Below, in pieces: positions 43,144-52,578 of a stretch of DNA of 64,000 nucleotides. Origin of the DNA: Ruminococcaceae bacterium UBA2857 (GTDB lineage: Bacteria; Bacillota; Clostridia; Oscillospirales; Acutalibacteraceae). The stretch is from NCBI GenBank assembly GCA_002350705.1, contig DEFH01000013.1, forward strand, positions 22,128 to 86,127, given 5' to 3'. The notes below the pieces were generated by a model that did not search any database, was not told the origin of the DNA, and worked only from the letters and a program-made list of their open reading frames with translations. How positions within the stretch are numbered: position 1 is the stretch's first letter; the number at the start of each line of letters is the position of its first letter. Both the position numbers and the translations under genes were made by a program.

Positions 43144-44466
43144 TCATTTCGTAACTGTCCTGACCTTGACTGTGACAGGCTTTTTTTCAGGCTGTTTTGC
43201 TTGATTGTTCAGTTCCTCTCTTGCCACGGCAAGCATGAGTTTGATACGGTTTTCCTGATTGACACGGGGAGCACCGGGATCATAATCTATTGCTACAATA
43301 TTGGCTTTGCTGTTTTTCTGTTTGATCTGGCGAATCATGCCTTTTCCGTTGATATGGTTCGGCAGACATCCGAAAGGCTGTGTGCAGACGATATTTTCAA
43401 AGCCGCTTTCCACCAGTTCCAGCATTTCGCCTGTCAGAAGCCAGCCTTCCCCCATTTTACTGCCGTAGCCGACAACCCCTTTGACAAGTGATTTTGTATG
43501 CTCATACTTTGTGATCGGTGTAAAGCCGTATTGCATCTGACTGCCGATAACCATCTGTTCCAGTTCCTTCAGATAATTCAGCAGTTTTTCCACAATGACA
43601 TATTTCATTTTATTGCCGCCATACAGTTTATAATCTTCCAGACGGTTGTCTATTTTGAACATCATAAAGCCCATCATTCCGGGCATATTCACTTCACAGC
43701 CCTGCTCATACAGGAACTGCTCCAAATTATTATTCCCCAGACTCGAATATTTTACATAGATTTCTCCGACAATGCCGACTTTTATTTTGGGCACTTTTTT
43801 GATGGGGATTTTGGCATAATCCTCTGCAATTTCATTTAAAATCTGTGCGATTTCTTTTCTGCGGAAGCCGTGGCCGCCTGCAAGAATATCCGTCAGTTTT
43901 TGTGTCCACTTTTGAATGAGGGCGGCACTGTCCCCTTTGCTGATTTCATAGGGTTTCACCTGATTGTCAAGGCTCATCAGCATATCTCCGTAAATCAAAC
44001 CTGCCGCCAATCGTCTTATCATGGGAATCGTCATGTGAAAACCGCTGTTTTTTTCCAACCCCGACAGATTCAGCGAAATAACGGGAACCTGTTCAAAGCC
44101 TGATTTGACAAGGGCTTTCCGCAAAAGATGAATATAATTTGACGCACGACAGCCGCCGCCTGTTTGTGTAATCATCAGAGCGGTTTTATTGACATCATAT
44201 TTGCCGCTCTGAAGAGCATGGATAAACTGTCCGATAACCAAAAGAGCAGGATAACAGGTATCATTATGTACATACTTCAAGCCGACCTGTGCAATTTCGG
44301 GACCTTCTGTTTCCAGCAGTACCACTTTATAGCCATAGTGTACGAACACGTTTTTTAAAATATTAAAATGGATTTTCGCCATCATCGGCAAAAGAATCGT
44401 ATATTCTTCTTTCATTTCCCTGGTAAAAAGCAGTCTGCCTGTTTTGTCATATAAAAGCTTTGCCAT
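43144..44466 (-). CDS. 2-hydroxyacyl-CoA dehydratase-related protein
   Basis: 440 residues. It resembles the HgdB/BcrC-like C-terminal part of large activase-dehydratase proteins. Cysteines in NDTCYPALL, GGGCRASNY and CTQPFGCLPNHI could bind an iron-sulphur cluster. Its own ribosome site GGGAGG lies 5 bases before the ATG and 16 bases separate it from the 966-residue activase. In many Clostridia the two are fused into about 1400 residues. The substrate is unknown. Confidence 0.8.
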   Translation of the reverse strand: MAKLLYDKTGRLLFTREMKEEYTILLPMMAKIHFNILKNVFVHYGYKVVLLETEGPEIAQVGLKYVHNDTCYPALLVIGQFIHALQSGKYDVNKTALMITQTGGGCRASNYIHLLRKALVKSGFEQVPVISLNLSGLEKNSGFHMTIPMIRRLAAGLIYGDMLMSLDNQVKPYEISKGDSAALIQKWTQKLTDILAGGHGFRRKEIAQILNEIAEDYAKIPIKKVPKIKVGIVGEIYVKYSSLGNNNLEQFLYEQGCEVNMPGMMGFMMFKIDNRLEDYKLYGGNKMKYVIVEKLLNYLKELEQMVIGSQMQYGFTPITKYEHTKSLVKGVVGYGSKMGEGWLLTGEMLELVESGFENIVCTQPFGCLPNHINGKGMIRQIKQKNSKANIVAIDYDPGAPRVNQENRIKLMLAVAREELNNQAKQPEKKPVTVKVRTVTK

Positions 44467-44482
44467 TTGCGTCCTCCCTTTC

Positions 44483-47383
44483 TCATTGTCTGACGGTTGC
44501 CAAAAGACTTCTCAGACGGATTTTCACCGCTCCGAGATTGGTAATTTCGTCAATTTTGATTTGGGTATAAATTTTGCCGTGATGTTCGAGAATCGCACGG
44601 ACTTCATCTGTGGTGATGGCATCCACACCGCATCCGAACGATACCAGCTGCACCAGATTCATATTGTCATGCTTGCTGACATACTCTGCCGCCGCATACA
44701 TTCGGGAATGATATGTCCACTGATTCAAAACATCTGTATGGATTTTTTGGTGAACCTTGCAGCTTACCACATCTTCTGAAACAATCGCCACATCAAAGCT
44801 GGTAATCAATTTATCAATACCGTGATTGATTTCGGGATCGGCATGATAAGGTCTGCCTGCAAGGACAATAATCTGTTTTCCCTGTTCTTCGGCACGACGG
44901 ATAATATCATCACCGTAATCCCTGATTTTTTGCAGATAGCTTTCATATTCCGCATAGGCGGCTTTGGCAGCAGACCTGACTTCTTTCAACGTGATACCGT
45001 CAAAATAATTTTTCAGTTCTTCATAAATTTTCTTCGGAAAATCCTTTGGTCTGTGTATACCGACAAATTCATGGAAGAGTTTCACTCCCTCAATATCTTT
45101 GGCATAGGAATAGATCACTTCGGGATAGTATGCCACAACGGGACAGTTATAATGATTGTCGCCAAGACTTTCATCAAAGTTATAGGACATACACGGATAA
45201 AAGATATTGGTAATGCCGTTGTCCAGCAGCCATTGTACATGACCATGCATTAATTTGGCAGGGAAACAGACCGTATCCGACGGAATGGTCTGCTGACCAT
45301 GCAGATATAATTTTCTGTTGGAGAAGGGGGAAGTAATCACTTCAAAGTCCAGTTCCGTTAAAAACGTATACCAAAAAGGCAGCAATTCAAACAGATTCAG
45401 CCCCAGCGGAATACCGATCCTGCCACGCTTTCCCTGTTTTGGCGTGTATTCTTTCAGCAGTTTCAGCTTATACTGATAAATATTGAAGCTTTCGTCAGGT
45501 GATTTTTTCGTGACAGGCTTTTCGCATCTGTTTCCTGCAATGAATTTTCTTCCGTCACTGAACGTATTCACTGTCAGGCGGCAGTTATTGCTGCACCCGC
45601 CGCAATTTACCGACTTGATTTCATGGACAAAGTCCGCAAGCTGTGCACAAGTCAGGACAGCAGATTTTGTATTTTTCTTTGACTTCGCATACAGTGCCGC
45701 ACCGTATGCTCCCATCAGGCCCGATATTTCGGGACGAATGACATTTGTTCCCATTTCCTGTTCAAAGGCTCTCAGAACAGCGTCATTCAGGAACGTGCCG
45801 CCCTGTACGACGATTTTCTGGCCGAGTTCACGGGGACTTGCCACACGGATGACTTTATAAAGAGCATTCTTGACAACGCTCAGACACAATCCTGCGGAAA
45901 TATCTTCAATGGTGGCACCGTCTTTCTGGGCCTGCTTGACAGAAGAATTCATAAATACCGTACATCTCGAACCCAAATCGACAGGCTGTTTTGCCAGAAG
46001 TCCGAGTTTGGAAAACTCCTCCGAAGAATAGCCCAGAGCATTGGCAAACGTCTGCAAAAATGAACCGCATCCCGACGAACACGCTTCATTCAAAAAGATA
46101 TTGTCGATCACACCGCCACGGATTTTAAAACATTTAATATCCTGACCGCCGATGTCAATGACAAATTCCACGTCAGGCATAAAACTTTTTGCGGCTGTCA
46201 GATGAGCGACAGTTTCCACAATGCCGTCATCTATGCCGAAAGCGTTTTTGATAATCTCCTCGCCATAGCCTGTCACGGCTGAGGAAGTAATTTTGACATT
46301 CGGATTGATTGCATAGATATGTTCCAGAAAGCTTTTGACAATCGGCACGGGATTGCCGCTGTTGGAAAGATATTCCGAATATAAAAGGGTGTTGTCTTCT
46401 GCTATGGCAACGCCTTTGACCGTCGTAGAGCCTGCATCTATGCCTAAGAATACATTTCCTGTAAAATTTTTCAAATCGCCTTTTTTGACAGTTGCCTTTG
46501 CGTGACGTGTCCGGAATTCATCCAATTCTTTCTGATTTCCGAAAAGCGGCTTGTTAAAGGCAAAGTTGCCTGTCCCTCTGTAAACCTCTACTTTAGAGAT
46601 GGCGGTATCAAGGTCGGCTCCCTTTTCCGCACACAATGCCGCTCCCAACGCCACATAGTACAGGGAGTTTTCGGGACAGATTCCTGTTGTTTTCAAAGCC
46701 TTGTCAAAACCTTTGCACAGCTGTGGGATAAATGTCAGAGGACCGCCCAAGTACACGATATTTCCTTTAATTTCACGTCCCTGAGCCAATCCTGCAATCG
46801 TCTGATTGACAACCGCCATAAAAATACTTGCCGCAATATCGGTTTTCTTAGCACCCTGATTCAATAAGGGCTGTATATCGGTTTTGGCAAAAACACCGCA
46901 CCGTGAAGCAATCGTATAGGTTTTTTCATGCTGTTCGGCAAGGTCATTGAGCTGCTCTATGGGTACATTCAAAAGTGTCGCCATCTGGTCAATAAAGGCT
47001 CCCGTACCGCCTGCACACGAGCCGTTCATTCTGACTTCCATGCCGCCCGACAAAAACAGGATTTTGGCATCTTCTCCGCCCAGTTCTATCACTACATCTG
47101 TATTCGGAATGAATGTATTTGCAGCAACCCTTGTTGCATATACTTCCTGTATGAAGTCTATTCCACAGGCATCCGCAATGCCCATTCCTGCCGAGCCTGA
47201 CATGGCTATGACAGCATCACCGGCATTTTTTACCTGCTCCTTCACACGTTTTAAAAGCTCCGATATTTTTTCCGTAATCTGAGAATAGTGTCTTTCATAC
47301 GTCTTGTAAAGAATCTTATTCTTTTCGTCCAGCACAACACATTTCACTGTCGTTGAGCCAATATCAAGCCCTACTCTTACCAT
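44483..47383 (-). CDS. Acyl-CoA dehydratase activase, tandem ASKHA domains
   Basis: 966 residues. Two ASKHA ATPase domains start with GLDIGSTTVKCVVLDE and GIDAGSTTVKGVAIAE. Each has the cluster-binding Cys region (NGSCAGGTGAF and EACSSGCGSFL). A central Cys motif CGGCSNNC follows, then a C-terminal DUF2229-type domain. Activases transfer an electron at low potential to a dehydratase using ATP. The start at 47383 has AAGGA 9 bases upstream; the ATG at 47410 lacks a site. No other fermentation genes adjoin. Confidence 0.85.
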   Translation of the reverse strand: MVRVGLDIGSTTVKCVVLDEKNKILYKTYERHYSQITEKISELLKRVKEQVKNAGDAVIAMSGSAGMGIADACGIDFIQEVYATRVAANTFIPNTDVVIELGGEDAKILFLSGGMEVRMNGSCAGGTGAFIDQMATLLNVPIEQLNDLAEQHEKTYTIASRCGVFAKTDIQPLLNQGAKKTDIAASIFMAVVNQTIAGLAQGREIKGNIVYLGGPLTFIPQLCKGFDKALKTTGICPENSLYYVALGAALCAEKGADLDTAISKVEVYRGTGNFAFNKPLFGNQKELDEFRTRHAKATVKKGDLKNFTGNVFLGIDAGSTTVKGVAIAEDNTLLYSEYLSNSGNPVPIVKSFLEHIYAINPNVKITSSAVTGYGEEIIKNAFGIDDGIVETVAHLTAAKSFMPDVEFVIDIGGQDIKCFKIRGGVIDNIFLNEACSSGCGSFLQTFANALGYSSEEFSKLGLLAKQPVDLGSRCTVFMNSSVKQAQKDGATIEDISAGLCLSVVKNALYKVIRVASPRELGQKIVVQGGTFLNDAVLRAFEQEMGTNVIRPEISGLMGAYGAALYAKSKKNTKSAVLTCAQLADFVHEIKSVNCGGCSNNCRLTVNTFSDGRKFIAGNRCEKPVTKKSPDESFNIYQYKLKLLKEYTPKQGKRGRIGIPLGLNLFELLPFWYTFLTELDFEVITSPFSNRKLYLHGQQTIPSDTVCFPAKLMHGHVQWLLDNGITNIFYPCMSYNFDESLGDNHYNCPVVAYYPEVIYSYAKDIEGVKLFHEFVGIHRPKDFPKKIYEELKNYFDGITLKEVRSAAKAAYAEYESYLQKIRDYGDDIIRRAEEQGKQIIVLAGRPYHADPEINHGIDKLITSFDVAIVSEDVVSCKVHQKIHTDVLNQWTYHSRMYAAAEYVSKHDNMNLVQLVSFGCGVDAITTDEVRAILEHHGKIYTQIKIDEITNLGAVKIRLRSLLATVRQ

Positions 47384-47599
47384 TCCAACACATCCTTTTT
47401 CTTGAACCATTCGTTCAGACTTCCTTTTGAAGTATTCAGATTATTCTATTATAACTGAAAACCATAGCAATTTTATTCTCCAAAAGAATTATTTCTCCGA
47501 AATAAATTGCAACTCTCTCCAATCCTATCCATGATTTCATTTTTATAAAATCAATCCCTTTTTCCTTATTTTTAAATCAAAAATATTCTGTGTTTTTCA

Positions 47600-47628
47600 T
47601 TGACAAATAAGTTGCAAAGTAGTATAAT
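47600..47628 (+). promoter_or_regulatory. Promoter of sortase cassette
   Basis: Full-consensus TTGACA (47600-47605), 17-base spacer, TATAAT (47623-47628): the best SigA promoter match in the window, implying high expression. Confidence 0.85.
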
Positions 47629-47636
47629 AAACACAA

Positions 47637-47666
47637 GTTTAAATTTCGGGCGTCGAAATTCTAAAC
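47637..47666 (+). other. 5' leader stem-loop of sortase cassette mRNA
   Basis: GTTTA-AATTTCG, 5-base loop, CGAAATT-(C)-TAAAC: a 12-bp stem with one bulge, starting at or a few bases after the expected transcription start. Such 5'-end hairpins protect abundant mRNAs from decay. Confidence 0.6.
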
Positions 47667-47709
47667 ATCATTATATATTAACTGAGTTTTTAGAAAGGAA
47701 GAAATGTAT

Positions 47710-48399
47710 ATGAAAAAGGCTCTGAAAGTACTTTCAGCAAGTTTGCTTTCTGCTGTTGTTATTGCTTCTGCTTCCGTGTCGGCATCCGCTGCCGGTATCA
47801 ATGCCGCAGAACAGAAAATTCTGAATGAATTGAAAACAACTGCTGTCATGAACGGTATGGAAAAAACTTTGCCAACCAACTATATTAACCAGGCTGAAAA
47901 CTACTTGAATACTGTTGATATCACAGAAGCTGAGGCAACAGAAATCGTCAACAAAATAGAGGAAACCAAACAGTGGCTGACTTCTACAGGGGCTACCAGC
48001 TATGAGGATTTCACGGATGCACAGGAAAATGCATTTATTGCCAAGTGTCAGGATATTGTCAGCACCATTAACCTGAAACTCTCCTATGAGAAATCTTCAC
48101 AGACAGTCACCATTGTTGATGCCAACAACAAAACCGTCTTTACCGCTTCCAATGTAGGTGCCAACGGCAACAAAGACAACGATAGGAAAACTACTCCTTC
48201 TCCAACACCTACTCCCACACCTACTCCAACACCTACTCCTACTCCCGTTATTGAGGACAATCCTATCAAAGTAACCGGTCTTGACTTTAACATTCCGGGT
48301 GTTATGTCAGTTGCCGGTGTCGGTATTCTCCTGATTTCTGCAGCAGGCGTTTACCTGATCGGCACAAAGAAAAAGGCTGCAGTCCGTCAAGATGCCTGA
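47710..48399 (+). CDS. Secreted TP-repeat protein, probable sortase partner
   Basis: 229 residues. Signal peptide (1 to about 28, ending ASASAA), a helical domain (about 29-125, with DITEAEATEIVNKIEE), a short beta segment, a Thr-Pro repeat spacer of about eight TP units, then a C-terminal hydrophobic helix ending in KKK. This is the layout of a wall-anchored protein, but the place of LPxTG is taken by VTGLDFNIPG. The second in-frame ATG is chosen because it is better spaced from AAAGGAAG. The sortase gene overlaps its end by 8 bases. Confidence 0.8.
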   Translation: MKKALKVLSASLLSAVVIASASVSASAAGINAAEQKILNELKTTAVMNGMEKTLPTNYINQAENYLNTVDITEAEATEIVNKIEETKQWLTSTGATSYEDFTDAQENAFIAKCQDIVSTINLKLSYEKSSQTVTIVDANNKTVFTASNVGANGNKDNDRKTTPSPTPTPTPTPTPTPTPVIEDNPIKVTGLDFNIPGVMSVAGVGILLISAAGVYLIGTKKKAAVRQDA

Positions 48400-49117
48400 G
48401 CATCACCATCGGCATAAAAACCGACACTCACATCAGAAATCCTTGCATGGGAAGAATTTCGTGATTCTTCCCATTGTTTTTTGTATTGTCACCTATCTGA
48501 TCACGGCTGCAGTGATTTTTCCCGCAACCTCTTCTTACCTGGCAATGGCAGATTTGTTCTTCTCGGACAAGGAAAGAGATGTTACATCCCCGCATACCAA
48601 TATCTTTGTCCCTGTAGAAGATTCCTCTCAGCCGGATACGGAATCCTCTCAGCCCAAACAGGAAACCATCAAGGCTTCCGATTTTACGTTCCCCTCTTAT
48701 GAAGATCAGTTCGGTGAACTTATCATTGAAGACTGCCAGATTTATGCCGATCTTTTTTTCGGAGACAGCTGGTATGTCCTTGGAAACGGTGTGGGTATTT
48801 ATAACGGAAGTGCCATTCCCGGATATGGCAAAACAATTTTAATCGCAGGACACAACAACACCTATTTTAACGGCTTGAAATATGCCGAAAAAGGTCAGAT
48901 CGTCAAAATCAGAACCAACTACGGCAACTATCAATATGAAATTACGGATATCAGAGTCACTACCAATGTGGACAGGTCCGCTTATGACCTGAACGCAGAG
49001 GAAGAAAATTTGATTCTTTATACCTGTTATCCCTATGACACACTCGGACTGACAGATCTGAGAGCGTTTGTTTATGCCAAATATGTGTCAGGTCCCATGA
49101 TCGACAAAAACAGTTGA
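48392..49117 (+). CDS. Sortase (class D-like)
   Basis: 241 residues. A His-rich cytoplasmic N-terminus (six His in the first 14 residues) precedes a membrane helix (about 22-44), a Ser/Gln/Pro linker and a sortase domain with the complete triad His154 (AGHNNTYF), Cys212 (LYTCYPYD) and Arg224 (DLRAFVYA). The TCYP motif suits class D or E enzymes. It attaches proteins to peptidoglycan or joins pilin subunits. Its ATG lies inside the last codons of the secreted-protein gene, so translation is coupled. Confidence 0.9.
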   Translation: MPEHHHRHKNRHSHQKSLHGKNFVILPIVFCIVTYLITAAVIFPATSSYLAMADLFFSDKERDVTSPHTNIFVPVEDSSQPDTESSQPKQETIKASDFTFPSYEDQFGELIIEDCQIYADLFFGDSWYVLGNGVGIYNGSAIPGYGKTILIAGHNNTYFNGLKYAEKGQIVKIRTNYGNYQYEITDIRVTTNVDRSAYDLNAEEENLILYTCYPYDTLGLTDLRAFVYAKYVSGPMIDKNS

Positions 49118-49132
49118 CAGGAGGTGTCATTC

Positions 49133-50047
49133 ATGTCTGAAAAAAATCCCGAACAAGAAAATCTGCTTGAAGAAGAACAGAAACAACACCGCCATCATCA
49201 CCATCACAGAAAAAAATCCAAAATAAAACCTGTGATATACTGTGTGACGGCATTTTTCCTTTCCGTAACACTGTTTCTGACATCTGCCTGTGCTGTAGTG
49301 GAACTGACAGTGTTTTCCAAAGACTATATGCTTGACAGAATGGACTCCTCCGGCTATTACAGCATGGTAAAATACGAACTGCAAAATCGTCTGAAAAACC
49401 TTGGCGATGCCAGCGGCTTTGAAGCATCCTTTGCACAAAATTTCGTTGACAGCTATGATGTGAAAAAAGCAGTCCAAAATTATATTCAATCTTTTTATGC
49501 AGGCGACAGTACCCTTGTTGAAACAACAGAATTCAAACAGCAGCTCTATGCAGCCGTGCAAAACTATGCCGCAGAAAAAAATATTACCCTGACAGATGAA
49601 ATCAATGATCATGTTGCATACTTCATCAATGAAGCCGCCAATATCTATGTTGATCAGATTGCCATCCCTTTCTTCTCTGTCATAGGGGTTCATATCGTCA
49701 ATGCACAGAATAGCGTCAATATTCTTTTGATTTCTCTTGGGGTACTTGTTCTGATCATTGCTGCCGTCATCTTTTTCACCAATGAATTCAAGCACCGACG
49801 TTACAGGTATCTGTGCTATGGACTGTTGGGCGGTGCCCTGACAACTGCCGTACTTCCCACGGTTGTGCTTTTGTCCGACAAAATCACCAGAATCAATATT
49901 GCAACACGTTCTCTTTACAATCTGATTGTCAGCTATTTTAACAATATCTTTTATGCTTTTTATATTCCAACGGCTGTTATGGCAGCACTGGCTGTTGTGA
50001 CATTCGTGATGTATGCCAAGTATTATTCCAAATACAGAAATCAATAA
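49133..50047 (+). CDS. Polytopic membrane protein of sortase cassette
   Basis: 304 residues. The N-terminus has HRHHHHHRKK, echoing the His-rich tail of the preceding sortase. There are about four membrane helices: one near 35-58, then after a 140-residue helical external domain three more (about 190-215, 225-250 and 270-295). No family recognised. AGGAGGTG lies 6 bases before the ATG, just after the sortase stop. Third and last gene of the cassette; it may be an accessory or assembly factor. Confidence 0.72.
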   Translation: MSEKNPEQENLLEEEQKQHRHHHHHRKKSKIKPVIYCVTAFFLSVTLFLTSACAVVELTVFSKDYMLDRMDSSGYYSMVKYELQNRLKNLGDASGFEASFAQNFVDSYDVKKAVQNYIQSFYAGDSTLVETTEFKQQLYAAVQNYAAEKNITLTDEINDHVAYFINEAANIYVDQIAIPFFSVIGVHIVNAQNSVNILLISLGVLVLIIAAVIFFTNEFKHRRYRYLCYGLLGGALTTAVLPTVVLLSDKITRINIATRSLYNLIVSYFNNIFYAFYIPTAVMAALAVVTFVMYAKYYSKYRNQ

Positions 50048-50049
50048 AA

Positions 50050-50085
50050 AAGCGGGAAAGCAATTTGCTTTCCCGTTTGTTTTTG
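50050..50085 (+). terminator. Bidirectional terminator after sortase cassette
   Basis: CGGGAAAGCAA / TTGCTTTCCCG near-perfect 11-bp stem with T-rich flanks on both strands. Confidence 0.88.
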
Positions 50086-50087
50086 GA

Positions 50088-50840
50088 TCAACAGCCGCTT
50101 TTTTTGAACAGAAACAAAAATGTCTTGAAAATCAGTTTGATATCCACCCATACATTTCTTTCCATTATGTATCGTCTGTCCATCTCCATCCATTCATCAA
50201 AAGAGATACTGTTGCGGTTTTTGGTAGCCTGCCAGTAACAGGTCAGTCCCGGTACCACCAGCAGTCTCAGCCTGTCACCGGGCCTGTACTGTTCCACTTC
50301 ATTCGGCAGTGCCGGTCTCGGTCCCACAAAGGACATATTTCCCAGAAAAATATTAAACAGCTGCGGCAGTTCATCAATATTGGATGCACGAAGCAGTCTT
50401 CCTATTTTTGTGATTCTGGGATCATTTTCTATCTTGAAAACCGGTCCGTCCATTTCATTCATTTGCTGAAGCTCCGCCAATTTTTTTTCGGCATCCGCAC
50501 ACATTGTTCTGAATTTGTATATTTTGAAAATCTTTCCGTTTTTGCCGACACGATTCTGTGTAAAAATAGGACCTGCCTTGTGGTCATCCATCAAAATCAG
50601 AACGCACACCGCCGCAAACGGCAGAAGCAGTATCAAAATTGCAACCAAAGATGCCACAATATCAAACATCCTCTTAAAAAAGTCAAAAACAGGCTTTGGC
50701 TTATATTCAAAAGATGATTGATATTGCTCCGATGTCTGTTGCTCTTCTGCCTTGTCAGTCGTTATCCACTTAACAGTATTCACTTCTTCAAAACACTCCC
50801 CAACAATTTTTTTCAAATCACATTTCTCTATGAACATCAT
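50088..50840 (-). CDS. Undecaprenyl-phosphate sugar phosphotransferase
   Basis: 250 residues, a second bacterial sugar-transferase. A cytoplasmic N-terminal extension (1-50) precedes a hydrophobic helix (about 58-82) and the catalytic part with QNRVGKNGKIFKIYKFRTM, ASNIDELPQLFNIFLGNMSFVGPRP and PGLTCYWQ. It primes a glycan on the lipid carrier. The ribosome site AGAGGA precedes two adjacent ATGs. No associated glycosyltransferase cluster is present, so its product may feed a locus elsewhere. Confidence 0.9.
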   Translation of the reverse strand: MMFIEKCDLKKIVGECFEEVNTVKWITTDKAEEQQTSEQYQSSFEYKPKPVFDFFKRMFDIVASLVAILILLLPFAAVCVLILMDDHKAGPIFTQNRVGKNGKIFKIYKFRTMCADAEKKLAELQQMNEMDGPVFKIENDPRITKIGRLLRASNIDELPQLFNIFLGNMSFVGPRPALPNEVEQYRPGDRLRLLVVPGLTCYWQATKNRNSISFDEWMEMDRRYIMERNVWVDIKLIFKTFLFLFKKSGC

Positions 50841-51053
50841 TATAGCATATTCCTCTTTATGGCGTCAACACAAAAAAACACATTCCCAAAAATCTGCAAA
50901 AATCATAAAAAAGCGGAAATGATTTTTCCTGAATCCTGTTCAATTTGCCACAAAAAGCCATTTCACTGCAACTGCTTTACAAATCTGTACCCTGTGCATA
51001 TCAATATGGACAATTAATTACTCAAATGTAAACTATTTTCGGCAGAATTACAT

Positions 51054-51082
51054 TTGTGTTTTTGACCGAAATCATGTACAAT
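51054..51082 (+). promoter_or_regulatory. dacF promoter
   Basis: TTGTGT (51054-51059), 17-base spacer, TACAAT (51077-51082). The rest of the 281-base gap 50841-51121 holds no credible gene. Confidence 0.55.
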
Positions 51083-51121
51083 ATAAGGTGTCTTTTTATA
51101 TTTTAAGGAGTGATTTTCTGC

Positions 51122-52459
51122 ATGAAAAAAATGATAACGATACTGCTTTCCGCTGTGATGATCCTGTCGGTATTGCTCACATTGCCGCCTCTTCAGGCGA
51201 AGGCTGCCGCCTTTGCTATTGACTTCGATACCGCCTGTCAGTCTGTTTATCTCGAAAATCTCGACACAGGAACCGTTATCTATTCCAAAAAGCCCAATGA
51301 CAGACGCTTTCCCGCTTCCACGACCAAGATCATGACGTATATCATTACTGTTGAAAACATCAAGGATTTGAAAAATACCATGGTCACTGTCAAGGAATCT
51401 ACCCTGAAACTGCTGGAGGGAACCGGAAGTTCCGTTGCCGGTATCCGTGCCAAGGAAACACTGAGTGTCTATCAGCTTTTGTGCTGTCTGATGATACCGT
51501 CAGGCAATGATGCCGCCATCATACTTGCCGATTATGTCGGCAACGGCAGTATTCAGGACTTTGTGGATATGATGAACGACAAGGCAAAACAGCTTGGCTG
51601 TACCGGCACGCACTTTGCCAATCCTCACGGACTGAACAATCCCAATCATTACACCACTGTCAGCGATATGGCCAAAATCACCAAACATGCTCTCTCCCTG
51701 CCTGAGTTTGAATCTATCAGCAATATGACTTCCTCGGACTGTCTCGGAGAAGATCGTACTCTCTACACCACCAACTATATGATTGATCCGGTGCGTGGCG
51801 GTGACTACTACTATGAGTATGCCAAAGGTATCAAAACAGGTTCTACCGGCAACGATTCCGGCTACTGTCTGGTTTCGACTGCCTCACGAGACGGCTATAC
51901 TTATCTTTGCATTGCCTACGGTGCCCCCTATGAGGATGAAAACGGTGAATATTATGACAACGGTGCTATGCTCGACTCCCAAAAACTGTATCAGTGGGCT
52001 TTCGGCAACTTCGGCATTAAAACCGTCATTGACACCAACGATCTGGTCAAGGAAGTAAAACTTCGTTTCGCCTGGAACAGAGACAGTCTCCAGCTTGCTC
52101 CCGCCAAAAGTTTTTCCGCCCTTCTCCCCCATGACCTCGACCTGTCCAGCATCGACAGAGCATACAATATTCCCGAAAGTATTGATGCTCCCGTCAAAGC
52201 AGGTGACAAAATCGGGACTGTCACTCTCAGCTATGCTGACGAAAAACTTGCCACAATCGATCTTGTCGCCTCTGAAACCGTGGAACGCAGCGATCTGCTG
52301 ATTGCTCTCGATACCACCAAAAATATTGTGACTTCCGGCTGGTTCATGGTGGTTATTATCATTGTGGTAGGACTGGTATTCGGCTATATCATCCTCGCCG
52401 CTGTCTACAACCACAGAAAACGCAATCGCCGTCCTGTCAAAAAATACAGAAAATTTTGA
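51122..52459 (+). CDS. dacF: D-alanyl-D-alanine carboxypeptidase
   Basis: 445 residues. Signal peptide (to about residue 29), peptidase S11 domain with Ser66-x-x-Lys69 (FPASTTKIMT), Ser127-Gly-Asn (PSGND) and Lys238-Thr-Gly (KTGSTG), then a PBP5-type C-terminal beta domain. The C-terminal anchor is a true membrane helix (about 405-430) with a basic tail, rather than an amphipathic helix. It trims pentapeptide stems of peptidoglycan. AAGGAG stands before the ATG. Monocistronic, with a terminator. Confidence 0.94.
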   Translation: MKKMITILLSAVMILSVLLTLPPLQAKAAAFAIDFDTACQSVYLENLDTGTVIYSKKPNDRRFPASTTKIMTYIITVENIKDLKNTMVTVKESTLKLLEGTGSSVAGIRAKETLSVYQLLCCLMIPSGNDAAIILADYVGNGSIQDFVDMMNDKAKQLGCTGTHFANPHGLNNPNHYTTVSDMAKITKHALSLPEFESISNMTSSDCLGEDRTLYTTNYMIDPVRGGDYYYEYAKGIKTGSTGNDSGYCLVSTASRDGYTYLCIAYGAPYEDENGEYYDNGAMLDSQKLYQWAFGNFGIKTVIDTNDLVKEVKLRFAWNRDSLQLAPAKSFSALLPHDLDLSSIDRAYNIPESIDAPVKAGDKIGTVTLSYADEKLATIDLVASETVERSDLLIALDTTKNIVTSGWFMVVIIIVVGLVFGYIILAAVYNHRKRNRRPVKKYRKF

Positions 52460-52465
52460 TTCCCT

Positions 52466-52500
52466 GAGCAGTGTCTTTTTCAAGCACTGCTCTTTGTTTT
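52466..52500 (+). terminator. dacF terminator
   Basis: GAGCAGTG / CACTGCTC stem, 11-base loop, followed by TTTGTTTT. Confidence 0.82.
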
Positions 52501-52528
52501 GAATAAAATTCCTCTTTTGATTTGCACC

Positions 52529-52557
52529 TTGAAAAATATCGGTATCTATGTTAAAAT
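52529..52557 (+). promoter_or_regulatory. purL promoter
   Basis: TTGAAA (52529-52534), 17-base spacer, TAAAAT (52552-52557), about 80 bases before the start. Confidence 0.65.
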
Positions 52558-52578
52558 ACCTATATGTAATGCTGTGTG

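Larger units (their letters stand above)
47384..47709. other. Divergent intergenic region
   Basis: 326 bases between activase and the secreted TP-repeat protein. It holds a minus-strand TATAAT (47453-47448) for the activase, the strong plus-strand promoter at 47600-47628 and a leader hairpin at 47637-47666. The 47461-47595 stretch is plain AT-rich DNA with no visible gene. Confidence 0.7.

Noticed and set aside
48196..48245. Short tandem array of CCNACN units
   Set aside because: It is the coding DNA of a Thr-Pro stalk, not an independent repeat element.
49127..50044. 305-residue minus-strand ORF
   Set aside because: Antisense to the sortase-cassette membrane protein, which has a good ribosome site and membrane helices; the minus-strand start has neither.
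50718..51017. Possible small Cys-rich ORF between sugar transferase and dacF
   Set aside because: Mostly overlaps the transferase start region, lacks a ribosome site and has no credible protein pattern.
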